Positions 1 to 5,452 of a stretch of DNA of 5,452 bases are shown in pieces. The position numbers and the translations under genes are program-made. The stretch lies in contig CAJGDV010000082.1 in the NCBI GenBank assembly GCA_904502155.1, positions 1 through 5,452 of the forward strand, in the 5' to 3' direction. The notes beneath the pieces were generated by a model. That model saw nothing but the letters and a program-made list of their open reading frames with translations, was not told the origin of the DNA and searched no databases. Each line of letters opens with the position of its first letter. The first letter of the stretch is position 1. This stretch comes from an uncultured Bacilli bacterium (GTDB lineage Bacteria; Bacillota_I; Bacilli_A; RF39; UBA660).

Positions 1-110
1 CCGCCGCCTCCTGAACCGCCTCCAGATGAGCCACCACCAGAGAATGAACTACCACCACCTGATGAACTACTACTAGAAGGACTTGATGACATCGAACTTT
101 GTGCTGATGA
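1..110 (-). repeat. Low-complexity stretch encoding the Ser-run and Gly-rich C-terminal tail
   Basis: On the minus strand this encodes about residues 775-810 of the DUF2207 protein: Ser-rich first, with a run of six Ser at 786-791, then GGGSSFSGGG-type repeats that continue past the window edge. Such Gly/Ser tails are usual at the end of DUF2207 proteins. The final Gly codons move from GGT to GGC and GGA, so the last 30 or so bases are far more GC-rich than the rest of the window. It is coding low complexity, not a mobile or structural DNA repeat. Confidence 0.85.
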
Positions 111-2432
111 CATTGTTGAATTAATAAAGGAACTAAATGTAACATAATTAAATGTTGATGATCCTTCATACCAATCTGGCGCTTTTAAATTAATTTCTTC
201 AAATTTCTTAATCCATTTGTTAGATATACCTAACACATAAGTGTATGGAAGTATATTATAGAAATATGATGGATTTGAAACTACCATAGATTCTAATCTA
301 TCTTTTTCTGCTGTCTCTAAGAAATTTTTAAATCCTTTAATTTTACCATACATTTCATTTCCATAAGCTGTACGTTTAGGCATAATTTTTATACAGCAAA
401 TCATACCAATTATACAAATAATTAAAAAGATGGTACTAATTAAATAAGATGGTTCAGTAAAAATTACTTGACCAATTGGCATTGTTGCAAAAAATGCAGC
501 TGAATGGAACATTGTGAATCCTAACCAATATAATCTAAATAAAATTGGAAGAGGTACAAATATTCCTACACCATAAAATATAGAATAAAAACCAATTAAG
601 AATATTGTTAAACCTAATTCTCCAACCCCACCATGATTCATAGTAATAATATATACATTACTTATAATAGCAACAAATAATAAAATTACAACTAATATAG
701 ACATTCTTCGTGAAGAAGATTCAAATATTTTGTTTTTGTTTTCATTATTATTTATACTTTTTAAAATTGCATTATTAGTAATATAGAAAGAATTATATAA
801 ATCATTATTAGTAACTTCTAATTTACCATAACTAAATAATCCTTCCATAAATTTTCTCTCTTGATAGTTTGTTCCATCATAATCTTTTATTTTTCTAATA
901 ACAAATTTAGCTTTACTATTAATTCTTTTAACTTGCGCTGATACACCATACTTATCATAATCGATTGGCTTATCAATATCTAAATAAATATCAAGCATAT
1001 TTTGATAATATTTAATTTTTGGTGAATTAGGATTTTTTCTTCTTTCATCATCTAATTTTTTTTGTAATTCAGATACTTTTTCTCTTGCATTAATACTTTT
1101 GGATACGCTTGATGTTGGTATCTTATTATCTATTATGTGAATATATCCTTTATTAGCAAGATCAATAAGTAGGGAAGTAACATCTTTATTGTCAGCTATT
1201 CCTTTATAAATAAAACCTACATCTAAACTATTAAGACCTTTAGGTGGATAAAATTCAACTGTTTCTACAGTAAGATCATCTTTTCCATATTTAGACCATA
1301 AAAAGAAAGAAATAAGTAAACATATAATTGGAATACCAATTAATAAATAAAAATCCTTATTTAATTTTAATCCAGCATTTACAAAATAACCTTCAGGAAG
1401 TTCAAGACGAACAGTTAAGGCTTCGCCTGGTTGTAAAATTTCATTATATGAACCTGTAATTTTATTACCATTTACTTCATATTTGATATTATCACTATTT
1501 GTAGAACCTTTATATCCTCGTGAAAATCCTAATTTGCTAGCATCAAACTCTTTAGGCATATTAATAGTAAATGTAACATTTTTAATATCAGTATCCCACT
1601 CATTACCAATTAAATTAAAATATAATTCATCATATTTTTTACTATTATCTTTACCTATATTATAGGTATATTTAATAGTATATGAATTTTTTCCTGAAAC
1701 CGATATATTAGGATCTCCAATTTTAATTACATAATAACCATTTTCATATGATGTAGAATATTTTTTATTTACACTTACATTAGAAATTTGAGCTCTATTA
1801 TTATATGTTGTTCCATCTAATCTTGTAATTGAATTTTTAGTTGGAATTTTTCTAAATATTCCATGTTTTAGCACATTGAAATGTGAATCAATTGTTTCAG
1901 TTATATTAAATGTATTATCCTCATTAACATTGATTACAATATTATACTTATCAATATAATATTCACTATTAGAACCATAATAATTTTCTTTATCTATAGT
2001 ATGATTATTATCAGATTCTTCTTCTTCGACAACTTGATTATTTTCTCTAACTGTTAAAGTATAATATTTTATATCATTAATAGAAAGACCATTAGGTACT
2101 TTGCTATCAAATTTAAATATACTTTGACCTGGTGTTGCAATACCATTTCCTGTATTCATAAATAGTAATTTTTTATTTTCACTATAAAATCTAACAGTAT
2201 AAAAATAAGTAATATTAATATTACGATTACAAATAACATTACTTTCTAAACCAAAGTTATTTTCATCGTAAATTTTAAAATTAATATTTTTAAAATTTAA
2301 ATCTCCAACAAATAAACTTGACTCTATTTGAATACTTTCTACATTTGTTGTATTTTCTGAAGCTAAATAATTAGTTGGGCAAATAAATAACATAACTAAA
2401 AAAATTATTATAAATTTAAAATACTTTTTCAT
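1..2432 (-). CDS. DUF2207-family (YciQ-like) predicted membrane protein, C-terminus cut by the window edge
   Basis: The reading frame is open for 810 codons from ATG at 2432 to the left edge. The start is fixed by AGGAGG at 2438-2443, five bases upstream. Residues 1-25 look like a signal peptide (MKK, then a hydrophobic stretch). An extracellular part follows, with the DUF2207-like region from about residue 158 (NITETIDSHFNV, HGIFRKIP) to 350. Transmembrane segments are likely at about 361-379, 577-597, 605-627, 629-650 and 661-683. Between the first and second lies a cytoplasmic domain starting YPPKGLNSLDVGFIYKG, with LLIDLANKGYIHI at 421-433. After the last come the family hallmarks GFKNFLETAEKDRL (700-713) and LPYTYVLG (728-735), then a Ser/Gly tail. 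The function of the family is unknown. Residues 26-157 precede the recognisable domain and include an acidic EEEES linker. Family assignment is confident; any role is not. Confidence 0.9.
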   Translation of the reverse strand, partial: MKKYFKFIIIFLVMLFICPTNYLASENTTNVESIQIESSLFVGDLNFKNINFKIYDENNFGLESNVICNRNINITYFYTVRFYSENKKLLFMNTGNGIATPGQSIFKFDSKVPNGLSINDIKYYTLTVRENNQVVEEEESDNNHTIDKENYYGSNSEYYIDKYNIVINVNEDNTFNITETIDSHFNVLKHGIFRKIPTKNSITRLDGTTYNNRAQISNVSVNKKYSTSYENGYYVIKIGDPNISVSGKNSYTIKYTYNIGKDNSKKYDELYFNLIGNEWDTDIKNVTFTINMPKEFDASKLGFSRGYKGSTNSDNIKYEVNGNKITGSYNEILQPGEALTVRLELPEGYFVNAGLKLNKDFYLLIGIPIICLLISFFLWSKYGKDDLTVETVEFYPPKGLNSLDVGFIYKGIADNKDVTSLLIDLANKGYIHIIDNKIPTSSVSKSINAREKVSELQKKLDDERRKNPNSPKIKYYQNMLDIYLDIDKPIDYDKYGVSAQVKRINSKAKFVIRKIKDYDGTNYQERKFMEGLFSYGKLEVTNNDLYNSFYITNNAILKSINNNENKNKIFESSSRRMSILVVILLFVAIISNVYIITMNHGGVGELGLTIFLIGFYSIFYGVGIFVPLPILFRLYWLGFTMFHSAAFFATMPIGQVIFTEPSYLISTIFLIICIIGMICCIKIMPKRTAYGNEMYGKIKGFKNFLETAEKDRLESMVVSNPSYFYNILPYTYVLGISNKWIKKFEEINLKAPDWYEGSSTFNYVTFSSFINSTMSSAQSSMSSSPSSSSSSGGGSSFSGGGSSGGGSGGG

Positions 2433-2451
2433 ATCATCCTCCTACTATATA

Positions 2452-2460
2452 ATTATAACA
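2452..2460 (-). promoter_or_regulatory. Extended -10 promoter for the DUF2207 gene
   Basis: The minus strand reads TGTTATAAT, an exact TGn-TATAAT extended -10, with TA before it to give a TRTG-like element. No good -35 is found at 16-18 bases upstream, where the upstream gene's terminator hairpin lies. Transcription would start near 2445, giving a leader of only about 13 bases, which is just enough for the AGGAGG site at 2438-2443. Confidence 0.6.
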
Positions 2461-2491
2461 TAAAAAAGACTAAATATATTATTTAGTCTTT
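2461..2491 (-). terminator. Rho-independent terminator of the acyltransferase gene, overlapping its stop codon
   Basis: The inverted repeat is AAAGACTAAAT (2465-2475) against ATTTAGTCTTT (2481-2491). This is a perfect 11-bp stem with a 5-base loop, followed on the minus strand by a T-tract ending at 2462. The stem is AT-rich, with only two G-C pairs. The 5' arm in the transcript encodes the last residues of the acyltransferase, and the TAA stop (2481-2479) lies at the base of the arm and in the loop. Confidence 0.75.
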
Positions 2492-3414
2492 CTATATAAA
2501 AAGGCATTTTCTTTAGATGGAGTAATATCTTCCATAAATGCAAAAGCTTCTTTAGGCTCAATAATGTTTTTATCTTTGAAACTTGTGCGGTTAGCTTCTT
2601 CAATTGTATAACCATGAACTAAATTAGCCTGGATGTTATCATGATATTGTTTCATAAATTTATCATTAATATCTTCACGTTTCATAATACCAGCATTTTC
2701 CCAAATTTCCCATCTTAGTGTAGCCATTTGATCACGTAATATTTTAGTTTGTTCAGTTTGTGATAAATCATTATAATTATTTACATCAATATTTTCACCA
2801 ATATTAACAATATAATGATTATTATATTGTTCAATAGCAACTGGAACAATATCAGCATTAGCTTTAAGTGCCATATCAACAGCACCATTAAATAAACCTA
2901 AAACGGGTTTATTGTCTGAAAAATTCCATGCTGCTTCTGGAAATATTAATAAATTATCATTATTTTTTAATACTTCTATAGAACGTTCTTTACCAATTTT
3001 ACGATCTATTTTATTATCTGTTTGAATATAAATTACACCATTTAAATAAAGTATTAAACCTGCAAGGTCTTTATAAAGTTCTTTTGGATCACCTATAAAT
3101 ATATATGAATGATCTTTAATTGCTTCAGCAATTCTTTCAATATCCTGTCCACCTATGTGTGTAGCAGTATAAATGATAGGCTTATTATTATTTTTTCTTC
3201 TATCATTTAAAATTGTAATTGATTCCTTATTTAGCATACGATCTATTTTAATAGCATTAATCAATAAAGAATGAATTTTTCTTCTAAATTGTACTAACTC
3301 AATAGGATTATTGTTTTCATAATTATATTGTCTTAATTTAGTAAAATAGTCTACTGTTTCTTCTATATCCATTTTAAATATTTCTAACATTTTCTTTTTT
3401 TCAAAATTTTCCAT
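2479..3414 (-). CDS. PlsC-like (LPLAT superfamily) acyltransferase
   Basis: A 311-residue protein with the glycerolipid acyltransferase motifs in order. H86-IGGQ-D91 is the HX4D catalytic motif. G126-VIYI with R138 is the likely motif II. FPEA at 158-161 stands where FPEG is usual (motif III), NGAVDMAL at 176-183 matches the family's TGAA-type helix, and VPVAI at 190-194 is motif IV. Members transfer an acyl group from acyl-ACP, acyl-CoA or acyl-phosphate to lysophosphatidate or another acceptor at the inner membrane face; the acceptor here cannot be read from sequence. It is longer than typical PlsC (about 200-250 residues), with about 80 residues before the histidine and a polar C-terminal extension of about 100 residues containing RWEIWEN. 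No transmembrane helix is evident, so it is probably peripheral. The start has AAAGGAGGT at 3419-3427, with five bases between GGAGG and the ATG. It is transcribed divergently from the SGNH-like gene. Confidence 0.88.
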   Translation of the reverse strand: MENFEKKKMLEIFKMDIEETVDYFTKLRQYNYENNNPIELVQFRRKIHSLLINAIKIDRMLNKESITILNDRRKNNNKPIIYTATHIGGQDIERIAEAIKDHSYIFIGDPKELYKDLAGLILYLNGVIYIQTDNKIDRKIGKERSIEVLKNNDNLLIFPEAAWNFSDNKPVLGLFNGAVDMALKANADIVPVAIEQYNNHYIVNIGENIDVNNYNDLSQTEQTKILRDQMATLRWEIWENAGIMKREDINDKFMKQYHDNIQANLVHGYTIEEANRTSFKDKNIIEPKEAFAFMEDITPSKENAFLYRKTK

Positions 3415-3439
3415 AATTACCTCCTTTTGTCAAGGCTAT

Positions 3440-3467
3440 ATTATACTTTAATTTTTAAATGTGTCAA
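3440..3467 (-). promoter_or_regulatory. Near-perfect sigma-A promoter for the acyltransferase gene
   Basis: The minus strand has TTGACA (3467-3462), a 16-base AT-rich spacer and TATAAT (3445-3440): both hexamers match consensus exactly and only the spacer is one base short of the optimum. Transcription would start near 3433, giving a leader of about 19 bases before the ATG at 3414. This should be the strongest core promoter in the window unless repressed. A second CTTGACA sits across the predicted start site (3428-3434). Confidence 0.8.
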
Positions 3468-3469
3468 GC

Positions 3470-3498
3470 ATTACATAAAGATTGTGTAATAAATTACA
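3470..3498. promoter_or_regulatory. Candidate operator: three alternating ATTACA/TGTAAT half-sites
   Basis: ATTACA (3470-3475), TGTAAT (3485-3490) and ATTACA (3493-3498) lie in 29 bases. The first two are inverted with a 9-base gap; the last two form TGTAAT-AA-ATTACA. The cluster lies directly between the -35 boxes of the two divergent promoters, where a single regulator could control both. I cannot assign it to a regulator: the spacing differs from the GlnR/TnrA box (TGTNAN7TNACA) and no regulator gene is in view. In such AT-rich DNA a chance origin is possible. Confidence 0.4.
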
Positions 3499-3506
3499 TT
3501 TAATTC

Positions 3507-3535
3507 TTGTTTTTTATTGGATTTTTATGTATAAT
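3507..3535 (+). promoter_or_regulatory. Promoter for the SGNH-like gene
   Basis: TTGTTT (3507-3512), a 17-base spacer and a consensus TATAAT (3530-3535), with TATG just upstream of the -10. Expected start near 3542, giving a leader of about 20 bases that contains the AAAGGGG Shine-Dalgarno site. The -35 matches consensus in the important TTG part. Confidence 0.65.
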
Positions 3536-3561
3536 AATTTGAGCTAAAAGGGGATGGTATT

Positions 3562-4701
3562 ATGTCTTTTTTTGTTTCATTATTAACAGGATATAAAAAA
3601 TATGAAATCAAAAAAATTAATAATAATAAAAAATTAGAAAAACAAAATAAAAAAATGGTAGAGATGCTAAAAAGAAATAATATTTCAAAAATTAATTTAA
3701 CAAGTATTGGAAATAGTATTGCTACAGGTTATTCAGCAATTGATACAATTAAACCATTACTTAAAAGAAATGAATCATTAAAAAAACAATTAGAAAAAGA
3801 TGGAATTGATTATAATTGTTATTCATTTGCTAGACCACAAAACAATAATGATGAGCATTTGCTTAATTGGCTTATTAAAAATATTAAATTATCAGAAGTT
3901 AATAGAATTGTAAGACTTGATTTTGGAAAAAATATTAATGCTATGGATAGCTCATGTATTACTGATGAAGAAATTGAAATACATTATCCATTAAATCCAA
4001 AAAATGATATTGGATTTAAAGATTTAATTATGGAAGGTAACGATAATGAAGCAAATATAATTGTCTATAATGGGGGGACAGGTTCATTTTTAGATGATGT
4101 TACAAGAGGAAGAAAAAGAAACTTATTAAGTGGTTTTTTTCGGGATTTTAAAAGTATGGACACTATACTTAAAATTATTTATTTAAAACACCCACACACT
4201 CAAATTTATATTTGTGGACTTCCAACTTTAACTAAACTCAATCTAACAGCAGGTCTAAATAAAAAAATTAAAAGAATATGTGATTTTTATCCTAATTGCA
4301 CATATGTAGAACCTTCAAGTCATAATTTCTTTTATTTAAAAAACGGCTTAGTAAAATATGATTTTCATTATAATTGTAATGAATATTTAAATTTAAATGA
4401 ACATATTATTAATAGTATTTATAATAATTATGAAAGGAATAAATGTTTAATTGATTTTGATATTGAAACTAAAAAAATAAATAATTATTGTCAATATGAA
4501 AAACCAGATGCTAGAAAAGATAAAACTATTATGCTAGATCCAATGTTAAAAGTAATCAATAAACACAATGAAATTATGGACAAAAAAATGCTTAAAACAA
4601 TCAAAAATTATTATAAAAGAAGATATACTTCTAATTTTTATTTAACACCTAGAAATGAAGTTTTAACATTTATTAATAATCAAATAGAAACATCTAAATA
4701 A
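3562..4701 (+). CDS. Diverged SGNH/GDSL-hydrolase-like protein
   Basis: A 379-residue protein. The start is supported by AAAGGGG at 3547-3553, eight bases upstream. No signal peptide or transmembrane helix is evident; residues 15-40 are Lys/Asn-rich and likely helical. SGNH-type landmarks: block I as LTSIGNSIATGYS (46-58), with Asn51 where GDS has Asp and Ser52 as candidate nucleophile; a block III-like strand IVYNGGTGSF (167-176), with Gly where GxND has Asn; block V as YDFHYN (266-271), followed by a helix like that after DGxHPN. His269 is the candidate catalytic base, but Asp267 is two residues before it rather than the canonical three. Members are esterases, lipases or acyltransferases; the substrate is unknown. 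About 90 basic residues (291-379) follow the fold. Eight Cys and no export signal suggest a cytoplasmic protein. It could be a weak or inactive member of the superfamily. Confidence 0.65.
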   Translation: MSFFVSLLTGYKKYEIKKINNNKKLEKQNKKMVEMLKRNNISKINLTSIGNSIATGYSAIDTIKPLLKRNESLKKQLEKDGIDYNCYSFARPQNNNDEHLLNWLIKNIKLSEVNRIVRLDFGKNINAMDSSCITDEEIEIHYPLNPKNDIGFKDLIMEGNDNEANIIVYNGGTGSFLDDVTRGRKRNLLSGFFRDFKSMDTILKIIYLKHPHTQIYICGLPTLTKLNLTAGLNKKIKRICDFYPNCTYVEPSSHNFFYLKNGLVKYDFHYNCNEYLNLNEHIINSIYNNYERNKCLIDFDIETKKINNYCQYEKPDARKDKTIMLDPMLKVINKHNEIMDKKMLKTIKNYYKRRYTSNFYLTPRNEVLTFINNQIETSK

Positions 4702-4728
4702 AAATCGAATATTATATCGATTTTTTTT
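4700..4728 (+). terminator. Rho-independent terminator after the SGNH-like gene
   Basis: AAAAATCGA (4700-4708) pairs with TCGATTTTT (4717-4725) around an 8-base loop, and the T-run extends through 4728. The stem is 9 bp with only two G-C pairs and starts within the stop codon, so termination may be incomplete and some readthrough into the DedA gene is plausible. Confidence 0.65.
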
Positions 4729-4734
4729 AAATTT

Positions 4735-4743
4735 TATTATAAA
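4735..4743 (+). promoter_or_regulatory. Weak candidate -10 for the DedA gene
   Basis: TATTAT (4735-4740) or TATAAA (4738-4743) could serve as a -10. Either would put the start at about 4747-4750 and give a leader of 16-19 bases, like the other genes here. No convincing -35 is present at the right distance, because the upstream terminator occupies that stretch. The gene may instead rely partly on readthrough. Confidence 0.35.
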
Positions 4744-4765
4744 ATATTGATTAGAGGATGATGAT

Positions 4766-5380
4766 ATGGAAAATTTTATAATTGAAGTTATGAATAGTTA
4801 TGGTTATTTAGGAATTTGTTTATTAATATTAATAGAGAATTTATTTCCACCAATTCCTAGTGAATTAATTTTAACATTTGGTGGTTTTCTAACTATTGAT
4901 AGTAATATGACAATTATTGGAGTAATAATTGCAGCAACAATAGGTTCTTTATTAGGTGCTATCGCACTTTATTATATTGGTAAAATACTTAATAAAGAAA
5001 GATTAATTAAAATAGTAAAAAGTAAATATGGTAAATTACTAAGAGTTAAACCTAAGGATATAGAATCAGCTGATGAGTGGTTTAATAGTAGGGGAAATAA
5101 AACTGTCTTCTATTGCCGTTTTATACCTGTTGTTAGAAGTTTAATTAGTATACCTGCAGGTATGAGTGAAATGCCACTAATTAAATTTATTATTTATACA
5201 TTAGGTGGTAGTCTTATATGGAATACTGTTTTAGTTTGTATTGGAGCTTTTGCAGGTGATAAAAAAGATTATATTTTAAATATAATTGATAATGCTTCTA
5301 ATGTAATATTACTTCTAATTATTTTTGGTATAATTATTTTTATTTACCGCTTTTATAAGAAAAAAAAGACAAACTTTTAG
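4766..5380 (+). CDS. DedA-family membrane protein
   Basis: A 204-residue integral membrane protein of normal DedA length. The start has AGAGG at 4753-4757, eight bases upstream. Diagnostic motifs: E24-NLFPPIPSE33 in the first membrane-entering hairpin, and FYCRFIPVVRSLISIPAG at 115-132 with the conserved R118, P121, R124 and P130. Hydrophobic segments lie at about 14-42, 48-73, 113-131 (re-entrant type), 139-164 and 178-195, ending in a basic KKKK tail that suits the positive-inside rule. DedA proteins are lipid transporters or scramblase-like; some in Gram-positive bacteria recycle undecaprenyl phosphate (UptA), others act on phosphatidylethanolamine. Which lipid this one handles cannot be told from the sequence. 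It lies 64 bases after the SGNH-like gene on the same strand, with a terminator between them. Confidence 0.93.
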   Translation: MENFIIEVMNSYGYLGICLLILIENLFPPIPSELILTFGGFLTIDSNMTIIGVIIAATIGSLLGAIALYYIGKILNKERLIKIVKSKYGKLLRVKPKDIESADEWFNSRGNKTVFYCRFIPVVRSLISIPAGMSEMPLIKFIIYTLGGSLIWNTVLVCIGAFAGDKKDYILNIIDNASNVILLLIIFGIIIFIYRFYKKKKTNF

Positions 5381-5393
5381 TAGTTTGTTTTTT
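5364..5393 (+). terminator. Rho-independent terminator overlapping the end of the DedA gene
   Basis: Arms 5364-5375 (core ACAAACT) and 5382-5393 (core AGTTTGT) form a 12-bp stem with one G-U pair and a 6-base loop, with six T at 5388-5393 forming the end of the stem and the U-tract. The 5' arm encodes the DedA C-terminus (KTNF) and the TAG stop (5378-5380) is in the loop. Confidence 0.75.
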
Positions 5394-5394
5394 A

Positions 5395-5423
5395 TTGATA
5401 ATTATTAAATCTTATGTTACAAT
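5395..5423 (+). promoter_or_regulatory. Promoter for the gene beginning at the right edge
   Basis: TTGATA (5395-5400), a 17-base spacer and TACAAT (5418-5423), with TGT directly before the -10, giving a TGn extended element. Each hexamer has one mismatch to consensus. It starts one base after the T-tract of the DedA terminator. Expected start near 5430, leader about 19 bases. The -10 region TATGTTACAAT is almost the same as TATGTTATAAT before the DUF2207 gene. Confidence 0.7.
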
Positions 5424-5448
5424 TTTTATGATAAAGGAGGTTAGATTT

Positions 5449-5452
5449 ATGA
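5449..5452 (+). CDS. Start codon of a further gene, rest outside the window
   Basis: ATG at 5449-5451 is preceded by a strong Shine-Dalgarno site AAAGGAGG (5433-5440), eight bases upstream, and by a good promoter. Only the start codon and one more base are visible, so nothing can be said about the product. It is a separate transcription unit from the DedA gene, judging by the terminator and promoter between them. Confidence 0.7.

Noticed and set aside
1..110. Direct repeats of CCACCA/CCTCC at the left edge as a DNA repeat or CRISPR-like array
   Set aside because: They are explained fully as Gly/Ser codons read on the minus strand in frame with the DUF2207 protein.
1483..1665. Open frame of 60 codons on the plus strand
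   Set aside because: It lies antisense inside the DUF2207 coding region, has no Shine-Dalgarno site and its translation matches no family; it is a shadow of the real gene.
2372..2432. Lipoprotein signal (Cys18) in the DUF2207 protein
   Set aside because: The residues before the Cys are Leu-Phe-Ile, which do not fit a lipobox; an ordinary signal peptide or anchor is more likely.
2432..2437. Alternative ATG directly after the AGGAGG of the DUF2207 gene
   Set aside because: It is too close to the Shine-Dalgarno site and gives only ATG-ATA-TGA; the ATG at 2432 opens the long frame with a signal peptide.
3470..3498. Reading the half-sites as a GlnR/TnrA or BlaI/CopY operator
   Set aside because: The gap lengths do not match TGTNAN7TNACA, and the orientation and spacing do not match the TACA/TGTA boxes closely enough to name a regulator.
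4766..4777. The DedA and acyltransferase genes share their first 12 coding bases (ATGGAAAATTTT)
   Set aside because: AT-rich favoured codons after a start make this likely by chance, and the proteins are otherwise unrelated.
4758..4781. Seven-codon frame starting at ATG 4758, overlapping the DedA start
   Set aside because: It touches the Shine-Dalgarno site and is too short to support as a leader peptide; chance ATG triplets are expected in GATGATGATATG.

Overview
The window is very AT-rich (by eye about three quarters A+T). It carries strong Shine-Dalgarno sites (AGGAGG, AAAGGAGG), sigma-A-type promoters with TRTG/extended -10 elements, and short terminator hairpins followed by U-tracts. 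Trp codons are TGG, the stops seen are TAA and TAG, and no in-frame TGA occurs inside the genes, so nothing points to the Mycoplasma code. The best guess is a low-GC member of the Bacillota, such as an Erysipelotrichia-, RF39- or other Bacilli-like host-associated lineage. That placement is inferred from composition and signals, not from a marker gene.

Left half, minus strand: a large membrane protein of the DUF2207 (YciQ-like) family has its start at 2432 and runs off the left edge inside its Ser/Gly-rich C-terminal tail. Upstream of it is a 311-residue PlsC-like (lysophospholipid-type) acyltransferase at 2479-3414. Only 46 bases separate the two genes, and these hold the end of the acyltransferase terminator and the DUF2207 promoter.

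Centre, 3415-3561: a divergent control region. It holds a near-perfect consensus promoter reading left, a second promoter reading right, and a cluster of TGTAAT/ATTACA half-sites between the two -35 boxes. This is a candidate shared operator.

Right half, plus strand: a 379-residue protein resembling a diverged SGNH/GDSL hydrolase (3562-4701) ends in a hairpin terminator. A DedA-family membrane protein (4766-5380) follows, with its own terminator. A good promoter, a Shine-Dalgarno site and the first ATG of a further gene sit at the right edge.

The recognisable genes share a cell-envelope theme: acyl transfer to a lipid or related acceptor, possible ester hydrolysis or acyl transfer, DedA lipid transport or recycling, and a surface/membrane protein of unknown role. 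The sequence does not show that they form one pathway. Each gene seems to have its own promoter, and three of the four complete junctions have a terminator. I see no RNA genes, mobile elements, CRISPR arrays or integration sites, and no non-coding stretch longer than about 150 bases. The more unusual points are the diverged catalytic motifs of the SGNH-like protein, the divergent operator-like repeats, and two terminators whose 5' arm encodes the C-terminus and whose loop contains the stop codon.
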